DNA of 20,629 bases, from positions 1-20,629 of the forward strand of contig JAZNGX010000069.1 of assembly GCA_045576675.1 (NCBI GenBank), written 5' to 3'. A model generated the notes under the pieces. It was not told where the DNA came from, did no database searches, and saw only the letters and a list, made by a program, of their open reading frames with translations. The first letter of the stretch is position 1, and every line of letters starts with the position of its first letter. The translations under genes were made by a program, and so were the position numbers. Below, piece by piece: positions 15,130 to 20,629 of this stretch. Origin of the DNA: JAZNGX01 sp045576675. Its GTDB lineage: Bacteria > Bacillota > Clostridia > Monoglobales > Firm-18.

Positions 15130-17154
15130 TTATTGTATTTCTATTATTACTGCACTGTATTTGCTTCTGAGTGTTACCTCAAGCTTATTGTTTACCGAAA
15201 GGCAGCTATTATCATTTTGGGGATAGATTATCTCTGCTGAATCACACTTAATATCTATTAAAACACTTTCGTGTTCAATATTTCTTCGCCACACACAAAG
15301 AAATGTTCTTTCACCTTTGAAACCACATACAATCCATTCGTCATTATAATCAGGAAGACCATTTGGATAAAACACATAGGATTTTGGTATGCAGTTTCTT
15401 ATGCTTTTATAAACACTTACCCCCTGCTTTATAAGTTCAAGCTTTTCATCTGACATTTCTGTTATCTGTCCACTTAAATGAATTCGCATCATCATCGCAT
15501 TTATCATATTATATGCCACTGCATTTGCATCATCGCAAGCTCTTGGATACGACCATATTGCAGCCTGTTCGGGAAGCACGGCAAGAGGTGCAAGTGCGGA
15601 AATCGGTGTCATATTTCTATAGTCCTCCTGATCCGTTACTGACTGAATTGGAGAAACGGAAAGCTGTGCGTAATCCATTCTCATTCCGCCGCTTGAACAA
15701 TTTTCTATAACAAGTGACGGATATTTATTCATAATATGCAGCAGCCAATCTATGTACGCTCTGTTGTGTTCCAAAAGTCCGTCACCAAAACTGTCACTAT
15801 TTACCTCTGTACCTATACCGCCATCAATATTATAATCCATTTTTATGTATCCCACGCCATATTCATTAACAACACGGTCGATTACGCCTTCTGCAAAAGC
15901 ACGTACTTTTTCATTTCTGAAATCTAACTGATATCTTCCGTGGTCTATTACCTTTTTACCGTGACGCATAAAGAAACATTCATCCTCAAATTGATTAAGA
16001 ATCGGGCAATTAATCCCCATAACTTCAATTTCAAGCCATATTCCGGGAATCATTCCTTTGCTTTTGATGTAATTAAATACCTCTTTTATACCATTTTTAA
16101 AACGCCACTCACACGGTTGCCATTCACCTACAGTTTCCCACCATGTTCCGTCAGCATACCAGCCTGCATCCATACAGTAGTATTCTGCGCCTGCTTCTGC
16201 TGCCTTATCAATTACAGGAAGCATTTTCTCCGTTGTAGGGTCTGCCCAAAGACAATTCATATAGTCATTAAAAATAACAGGGAGCTTACTGTCAATTAGA
16301 TGCTTCCGCGTTATTTCTCGTCTGTATTTGGTAAGTTCTTCGTTTGAACCACACAAATCACATCCAAACGCAATTGCAGCTTTTACGCTTGTAAAGCTTT
16401 CGTTGGGTTTGAGTTCTTTATACCAATGGTTGTCACGCTCGTCAGGCCCGCTCAACCGCAGATATATTTCATCGTTTAAATCGCCTATTTCCCAAGTCCA
16501 AGAACCATTGTTTTCTATTTGCCAAAGCATTCCTTGATTTGTTTCTGAATTTTCAACATATCCCATCGGAAGATAATCCTTTGCAGACCATGTACCTGTA
16601 TTTGAAATGTTTATTCTTTTTGTTGAAAACGGAGTTATTTTATCAATTCCGGCTTCTGAAAGAGTGTATTTCTTCCAGTTGTTTTCACGCACCCAGGAGT
16701 TATGAGGTATCATAACACTGACTTTTTCACTGTTGTTTACAATACCAGTTATAGCAAAAGATGAAACATATTCCAAACCGACGTTTTCTTTTGATATGTT
16801 TGTTATTTCACACCACGAACGAACAACTCTAATATTATTATATAACTGATAGTGCAAAACAACTGAAATATCATCATCTTTTAGTACAAACTCCAGTTTT
16901 TTGCCGTATTCATTATCGTAAAACTCATGCTTTTGATATTTAAGGCTCGTACTACCTGAAGTCATAGTCTGCTTTGCACCATGATGGTCGTTCTGGTTTT
17001 TCCCCGAAACGTGTATTTCTACAGCGGGATAATATATTTTTTTGGCAGGAATATTACCTTGATATTTGTCTGCTCCACAATGATATAAAACAAGCTGTCC
17101 ACTATCTGTTATATCAAATACCATATTAATGTTTTCTGTGTCAAAAGTAAGCAT
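15130..17154 (-). CDS. GH36 alpha-galactosidase-like glycosidase
   Basis: A 674-residue enzyme without a signal peptide, so intracellular. An N-terminal beta-supersandwich (about 1-290) precedes a TIM barrel (about 295-600) and a C-terminal beta-domain. Clan GH-D features are visible: YYCMDAGWY (325-333), the IPGIWLEIEVM strand, the nucleophile D440 in YIKMDYN, the ENCSSGGMRMDY loop (484-495) and the probable acid/base D508 in SVTDQEDY. The family removes alpha-galactosyl (or alpha-N-acetylgalactosaminyl) residues with retention. It is slightly shorter than the usual 700 or more residues. The SVTDQEDY segment departs from the more common SSDDTD-like form, so the specificity may differ. It lies 84 bases after the PocR/AraC regulator and has a very strong SD (AAAGGAGG). 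A strong terminator follows. The regulator probably controls it, which is inference. Confidence 0.9.
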   Translation of the reverse strand: MLTFDTENINMVFDITDSGQLVLYHCGADKYQGNIPAKKIYYPAVEIHVSGKNQNDHHGAKQTMTSGSTSLKYQKHEFYDNEYGKKLEFVLKDDDISVVLHYQLYNNIRVVRSWCEITNISKENVGLEYVSSFAITGIVNNSEKVSVMIPHNSWVRENNWKKYTLSEAGIDKITPFSTKRINISNTGTWSAKDYLPMGYVENSETNQGMLWQIENNGSWTWEIGDLNDEIYLRLSGPDERDNHWYKELKPNESFTSVKAAIAFGCDLCGSNEELTKYRREITRKHLIDSKLPVIFNDYMNCLWADPTTEKMLPVIDKAAEAGAEYYCMDAGWYADGTWWETVGEWQPCEWRFKNGIKEVFNYIKSKGMIPGIWLEIEVMGINCPILNQFEDECFFMRHGKKVIDHGRYQLDFRNEKVRAFAEGVIDRVVNEYGVGYIKMDYNIDGGIGTEVNSDSFGDGLLEHNRAYIDWLLHIMNKYPSLVIENCSSGGMRMDYAQLSVSPIQSVTDQEDYRNMTPISALAPLAVLPEQAAIWSYPRACDDANAVAYNMINAMMMRIHLSGQITEMSDEKLELIKQGVSVYKSIRNCIPKSYVFYPNGLPDYNDEWIVCGFKGERTFLCVWRRNIEHESVLIDIKCDSAEIIYPQNDNSCLSVNNKLEVTLRSKYSAVIIEIQ

Positions 17155-17223
17155 ACAGTTTACCTCCTTTTTTCCTTATTGTATCATCAACACATATTTA
17201 TTTATAGTAAAAAACATACAAAA

Positions 17224-17234
17224 AATTGTAAATT
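17224..17234 (-). promoter_or_regulatory. Candidate PocR/AraC site upstream of the GH36 gene
   Basis: Read on the minus strand, AATTTACAATT lies 69 bases before the GH36 start codon. The same 11-mer, in the same orientation relative to transcription, occurs 82 bases before the isomerase start (18082-18092). In AT-rich DNA an 11-base match is modest evidence. Confidence 0.3.
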
Positions 17235-17238
17235 AGTT

Positions 17239-18057
17239 TTATATATTTCTTGGTGAAATACCATATTTCTTTTTGAAAATTCGGCTGAAGTAGTTATAAT
17301 CCGCAAATCCACATTTTTCCGCTATTTCAGCAATAGTCAAATCAGTTTCAGTAAGCATAGCCTTTGCCTTTTCAAGCCTTGTTTCCCTGATATATCCTGA
17401 AACACCGATACCAAGTTTTTCCTTAAACATTGAGTAAAGTGAGGTACGGCTGATTTTCATATATGCACAAAGTGCTTCAACTGTTACAGAGTCGGCGTTT
17501 TCATTTATGTATATACAACATTTTTCTACAATTCCATCCTTTTGCGGAATAAGCATTTCGTTAAGTAAGATATAGCTTATGCACGCTTCCATTATTTTAG
17601 CAGCAGCAAATATACTGTCATGGCTTTTAAGCTTTATTGAATCTGCGTACTTCAAAAAAGACCTACTGTCGAGTCCGTACTGTTTGCATACATCTTTTAT
17701 GTTTTGTATAAGCGTTGGTTTTGAAGGCAGATCTGATATTTGACCGAACATAATGTAGCCAATTATAACGCCGTTGTATTTGAGCGGAGCACATGCTTCA
17801 ACAAGACCCGCATAACAGGTATAAAGCATAAGTTTGCCGGTTTTTCGACATATGTCAAATGAATTGTAATCACTTACTTTACACAATTTTCGTGTTTCTT
17901 CATTTGATTTCATCATCTCACAAAAATGGCAGTCTTTTACAGGATAAGCAGTAATGACATTATGTTCGCTGTCAAAAACAACTATCTTTATTTTTACCAA
18001 TGTATAAAACGCCTTTAGTATATCATCAAGCTTTTCTTTATTAATTTTTAAATTCAT
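17239..18057 (-). CDS. PocR-domain AraC-family transcriptional regulator
   Basis: A 272-residue one-component regulator. Residues 8-165 form a PocR-type ligand-binding domain. The cysteine pattern (C43, C46, C59, C70, C81, C89) with CYAGLVEACAPL (81-92) and IIGYIMFGQ (98-106) is characteristic. Residues 172-272 are an AraC HTH pair (VTVEALCAYMKISRTSLYSMFKEK and IAEIAEKCGFADYNYFSRIFKKKYGISP). PocR domains sense small metabolites; the clustered cysteines may bind metal or respond to redox, though this is not established here. It lies between the GH36 gene (same strand) and the divergent isomerase-aldolase pair, and it probably regulates both. No receiver domain or membrane segment is present, so it is independent of the two-component system in the window. 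The ATG at 18057 follows a GGCGGG-type SD. Confidence 0.92.
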   Translation of the reverse strand: MNLKINKEKLDDILKAFYTLVKIKIVVFDSEHNVITAYPVKDCHFCEMMKSNEETRKLCKVSDYNSFDICRKTGKLMLYTCYAGLVEACAPLKYNGVIIGYIMFGQISDLPSKPTLIQNIKDVCKQYGLDSRSFLKYADSIKLKSHDSIFAAAKIMEACISYILLNEMLIPQKDGIVEKCCIYINENADSVTVEALCAYMKISRTSLYSMFKEKLGIGVSGYIRETRLEKAKAMLTETDLTIAEIAEKCGFADYNYFSRIFKKKYGISPRNI

Positions 18058-18073
18058 AATTTTATCCCGCCTG

Positions 18074-18092
18074 TTTGTACAAATTTACAATT
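18074..18092. promoter_or_regulatory. Candidate operator in the divergent intergenic region
   Basis: A perfect 10-base palindrome TTTGTACAAA (18074-18083) abuts AATTTACAATT (18082-18092), the 11-mer also found before the GH36 gene. For the plus-strand isomerase the site is upstream of the likely -10 boxes. For the minus-strand regulator gene it is downstream of its promoter. That fits activation of the isomerase with autorepression of the regulator, as inference. Confidence 0.35.
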
Positions 18093-18113
18093 AATCATAC
18101 ATATTTATCTATC

Positions 18114-18141
18114 ATTATAACACAAAAAAACTTATAATCAA
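18114..18141 (-). promoter_or_regulatory. Promoter of the PocR/AraC regulator gene
   Basis: On the minus strand, TTGATT (18141-18136) is followed after 16 bases by TATAAT (18119-18114), about 56 bases upstream of the regulator start. A perfect -10 and a good -35 suggest steady basal expression. It overlaps the -10 candidates of the divergent isomerase promoter. Confidence 0.5.
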
Positions 18142-18149
18142 GATATAAT
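18133..18149 (+). promoter_or_regulatory. Candidate -10 boxes for the isomerase-aldolase operon
   Basis: Two TATAAT hexamers occur at 18133-18138 and 18144-18149, 25 and 14 bases before the isomerase SD. Neither has a recognisable TTG-type -35 at the right spacing, so activator dependence is likely. Which one is used cannot be told by reading. Confidence 0.35.
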
Positions 18150-18174
18150 ATATTATTTTTATGGAGGCTTGGAT

Positions 18175-19569
18175 ATGAAAAAACAAACATTTGCATTATA
18201 CTTTGGCAATCGTGGATTTTTCCCGGAAAGTCTTATTGCAGGTGCAAGAGAAGAAATGATAAAAGCAGTTACAGATGCAGGATTTGACTATATAATTCCC
18301 GAAACGTCACTTACACGTTATGGTGCTGTTGAGTTAAAAACAGAGGGTAAGGTTTATGCCGAGTGGTTAAAATCACACGAAGGCGAATATGACGGAGTAA
18401 TTTTGTCACTCCCAAATTTCGGTGACGAAAACGGAGCAATTGCTGCATTAGAAAACTGCGGTGTGCCAATTCTAATACAGGCATATCCTGATGAAATAGG
18501 CAAAATGGATTTTGAACACAGACGTGATTCGTACTGTGGAAAGTTTTCCATTTGTGATGTATTTCATCAGTATGGCTTGCCCTTTACTGTGCTTGAGCCT
18601 CATGTTGTTCACCCATTAAGTGCCGATTTTGCACAAAATCTTGCTGATTTTGCTGCAATTTGCAGAGTTGTTAACGGAATGAAAAAATTCACAATCGGTG
18701 TTATAGGTGCAAGAACAACGAAATTCAAAACTGTACGCTACGATGAAATCACACTGCAAAAATATGGTATTACAGTTGATGCGTATGATTTGTCAGAATT
18801 GTTCTATCGTGTTGAAAAATATGCTGATGATGACAAGCGCGTAATTGAGAGAAAAGAGTATCTTAAAAACTATACCAACTGCTCTGCTGTACCGGATGAC
18901 AAAATGAATACCCTTGCAAAGGTTTCTGTTGTAATCGATGATTTTATTGCAGATTATCAGCTTGACTGCATTGCCCTTCGTTGCTGGGAGGAAATGCAGA
19001 CAGTTCTTGGCATTGCACCATGTGTACTTTTATCCGAGCTTAACGACAGAGGCATTGTTGCATCGTGTGAAATAGATTTATGCTCTGCAATAAATATGTA
19101 TTCGATGCAGCTTGCTTCAGGCAAGCCGACAGCCTGCCTTGACTGGAACAACAACTATGGTGATGACAAAAACAAGGTAATATTGTTCCATTGCGGTTCA
19201 ACTGCTCAGGGGCTTATGAAAGGCAAAGGTCATGTAACAGACCATAAAATGTTCGCAAAAGGTTGTCCGGGTTGTGGTTGGGGAAGCAATGAGGGTACAA
19301 TAAATGCCTTTGATATGACATTTTCAAATTGCAAAACTGAGGACGGCAAGCTTACATTCTATGTAGACGAGGGCAAGTTTACAGGTGAAGAAATCGAACC
19401 TGAATTTTTTGGGTGCGGCGGTGTTGCATTGATAGACAATCTTCAGCCAAAGCTTATAAAGATGGCAAAAGCAGGTTTCAGGCACCACACTGCAGTCGGT
19501 GTTGGTCATATGGCATTTGTATTAAGAGAAGCATTTGAATATCTTGGCTATGATATAATGGAATTATAA
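18175..19569 (+). CDS. L-fucose/L-arabinose isomerase-family protein
   Basis: A 464-residue cytoplasmic enzyme of the FucI-like sugar-isomerase superfamily (COG2407 type), which interconverts aldoses and ketoses using a divalent metal. E299 (ASCEIDL) and D323 (CLDWNNNYGD) are 24 residues apart, as are metal ligands E337 and D361 of E. coli FucI. A further ligand is probably one of the histidines in GFRHHTAVGVGHM (434-446). ALRCWEEMQ (267-275) and IGVIGAR (174-180) are family-like. It is shorter than E. coli FucI (about 590 residues), like other members of this branch. I chose the ATG at 18175, seven bases after GGAGG (18163-18167), over a TTG two codons upstream. It is the first gene of a two-gene plus-strand operon divergent from the PocR/AraC regulator. 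The substrate is unknown; relatives act on several pentoses, deoxyhexoses and unusual hexoses. Confidence 0.85.
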   Translation: MKKQTFALYFGNRGFFPESLIAGAREEMIKAVTDAGFDYIIPETSLTRYGAVELKTEGKVYAEWLKSHEGEYDGVILSLPNFGDENGAIAALENCGVPILIQAYPDEIGKMDFEHRRDSYCGKFSICDVFHQYGLPFTVLEPHVVHPLSADFAQNLADFAAICRVVNGMKKFTIGVIGARTTKFKTVRYDEITLQKYGITVDAYDLSELFYRVEKYADDDKRVIERKEYLKNYTNCSAVPDDKMNTLAKVSVVIDDFIADYQLDCIALRCWEEMQTVLGIAPCVLLSELNDRGIVASCEIDLCSAINMYSMQLASGKPTACLDWNNNYGDDKNKVILFHCGSTAQGLMKGKGHVTDHKMFAKGCPGCGWGSNEGTINAFDMTFSNCKTEDGKLTFYVDEGKFTGEEIEPEFFGCGGVALIDNLQPKLIKMAKAGFRHHTAVGVGHMAFVLREAFEYLGYDIMEL

Positions 19570-19581
19570 GGAGAAATAAAA

Positions 19582-20415
19582 ATGTTAGCAACGTTAAATG
19601 ATGTTTTAAAAATTGCAGAGGGAAAAGGTTGTGCACTTGGTGCGTTCAACACACCAGACCTTGCAAGTATGCATGCAATAATAAATGCAGCAGAACAGCT
19701 TAATATGCCAATTGTTATAATGCACGCACAGATTCACGAAGAAAAAGGTCTCGCAACGCTTGACGAAATCGGTCCGATTATGCTTTTTGCTGCCGACAGA
19801 GCTAAAGTACCTATTTGTGTTCATCTCGACCACGGTACAGACTTTGACTATATAAAAAGAGCACTGGATATTGGTTACACATCTGTAATGTACGAGGGTT
19901 CAATGCTGCCGCTTGAGGAAAATATTGCAAATACTTCATATGTAGTGCAGCTTTCGGCAAAGTATGGCGCTTCTGTTGAAGGCGAGGTTGGCTCAATGGG
20001 TTCACGCGAGGGAGGCGATGCCGAACTAAACCACAGTATATACACAGAGCCTGATATCGCAAAGCGTTTCGTTGATGAAACCGGTATTGATGCTCTTGCC
20101 TGTGCATTCGGTGCGGCTCACGGCTTTTATGTAAAAGAGCCTAAGCTTGATTTTGAAAGAGTAAGCAAAATCAACAGTATGATTGATGTGCCAATGGTTA
20201 TGCACGGCGGCAGCGGCGTGAGTGATGAAGATTTCAAAGAGGTTATAAAGCGCGGTATAAGAAAGGTTAATTATTATACATATATGGCTAAAGCCGGTGC
20301 AGATGCCGTCAATGGCAAAACCTTCAAAGAGTACAGTGATGTTGTTGCAGCAGCCGAGCTAGCAATGTGCGAGAATATAAAAAATGCGATAAAGGTGTTT
20401 TCATTAACAAAATAG
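19582..20415 (+). CDS. Class II (zinc) ketose-bisphosphate aldolase
   Basis: A 277-residue aldolase of the FbaA/GatY/KbaY family, which splits a ketose (bis)phosphate into dihydroxyacetone phosphate and an aldehyde. Conserved parts are catalytic D83 and zinc ligand H84 (VHLDHGTDFD), EGEVGSMGSREGG (133-145), zinc ligand H180 (GAAHG), zinc ligand H208 with the phosphate loop GGSGV (209-213), and KVNYYT (228-233). That last motif usually reads KVNxxT with small or polar residues, so the tyrosines are a subfamily mark that may alter substrate choice. The length fits the family. It starts 12 bases after the isomerase stop with AAGGAG overlapping that stop, so the two genes are coupled. Whether it prefers fructose-, tagatose- or another ketose phosphate cannot be decided, and no sugar kinase is in the window. 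Confidence 0.9.
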   Translation: MLATLNDVLKIAEGKGCALGAFNTPDLASMHAIINAAEQLNMPIVIMHAQIHEEKGLATLDEIGPIMLFAADRAKVPICVHLDHGTDFDYIKRALDIGYTSVMYEGSMLPLEENIANTSYVVQLSAKYGASVEGEVGSMGSREGGDAELNHSIYTEPDIAKRFVDETGIDALACAFGAAHGFYVKEPKLDFERVSKINSMIDVPMVMHGGSGVSDEDFKEVIKRGIRKVNYYTYMAKAGADAVNGKTFKEYSDVVAAAELAMCENIKNAIKVFSLTK

Positions 20416-20629
20416 AGATAAAATTAATAAAATTGTGATTGATATTATTATTTGTTATTAATGTGTACATATGAAAAAGGCGTTTTACAAGATATATGGC
20501 TAATATAAATATTAAATAGCTATGCCTATTCCATTCCAGAAAAATCATTCATAAAAAGCTTTTAAACACAGAATGAATCATAGAAATTCTCCCGTCTGCG
20601 AAAGCTTTTAAGTAAATATTGAAAAAGTA

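Noticed and set aside
18169..18177. TTG at 18169 as start of the isomerase-like gene
   Set aside because: The ATG at 18175 has ideal spacing (seven bases) from GGAGG, whereas the TTG would leave a single base.
18175..20415. Sulfoquinovose (sulfoglycolysis) pathway
   Set aside because: Some fucose-isomerase-like enzymes act there, but no GH31 sulfoquinovosidase, sulfo-sugar kinase or sulfonate exporter is in the window. Only the broad family is shared.
20545..20576. Possible terminator hairpin downstream of the aldolase gene
   Set aside because: The arms TCATTC/GAATGA are only six AT-rich pairs with a 20-base loop and no T-run, so it is not convincing.
20554..20614. Repeated AAAGCTTTTAA words near the right edge
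   Set aside because: Short AT-rich words (AAAGCTTTT) are common in this composition; there is no larger repeat or spacing pattern.
1..20629. CRISPR array, tRNA/rRNA, insertion sequence, phage or toxin-antitoxin genes
   Set aside because: No spaced repeats, cloverleaf or rRNA sequence, transposase, integrase or small paired genes with SDs were seen on either strand.

Overview
The window reads as low-GC, Gram-positive anaerobic Clostridia, probably an uncultivated gut-, rumen- or digester-type Oscillospirales relative; that placement is inference. It rests on AT-rich codon use, strong AGGAGG Shine-Dalgarno (SD) sites, a lipoprotein solute-binding protein, S-layer-homology (SLH) anchors, and YesM/YesN-like two-component genes beside a CUT1 sugar ABC transporter. 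Everything looks like one carbohydrate-utilisation locus. I see no rRNA, tRNA, CRISPR, insertion sequence or phage gene.

Layout. (1) Positions 1-3443, minus strand: two secreted surface proteins, each with an N-terminal CBM-like sandwich and C-terminal SLH repeats. The second gene runs off the left edge. (2) 3605-7814, minus strand: a sensor without a kinase domain, a complete histidine kinase and an AraC-type response regulator. They have their own perfect-consensus promoter and end in a hairpin terminator. (3) 7860-14837, minus strand: two permeases, a lipoprotein sugar-binding protein, an M14 metallopeptidase-like protein and an Asp-box (sialidase-like) propeller. (4) 15130-18057, minus strand: a GH36 alpha-galactosidase-like enzyme and its neighbouring PocR/AraC regulator, followed by a strong terminator. 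(5) 18175-20415, plus strand, divergent from the regulator: a fucose-isomerase-like enzyme and a class II aldolase. The last 214 bases (20416-20629) hold no gene or clear terminator that I can see. No gene-free stretch exceeds 300 bases.

How it may work together. The SLH/CBM proteins would hold a glycan at the cell surface and the lipoprotein/CUT1 transporter would import oligosaccharides. No ATPase gene is present, so a shared MsmK-type ATPase elsewhere is presumed. The propeller protein, M14 protein and GH36 enzyme lack signal peptides, so they would act on the imported material in the cytoplasm. The isomerase and aldolase would feed a released sugar into central metabolism. The main new observation is regulatory. 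A 32-bp element, identical at 31 positions, sits against the -35 box of both the transporter/hydrolase operon and the SLH operon. It contains half-sites 20 bp apart, as expected for an AraC-type response regulator. The two-component genes between these operons have a textbook constitutive promoter. This suggests a constitutively made sensor system that switches on both import and surface capture. The pairing of a peptidase with glycosidases hints at a glycopeptide-like substrate, but the substrate cannot be read from sequence.
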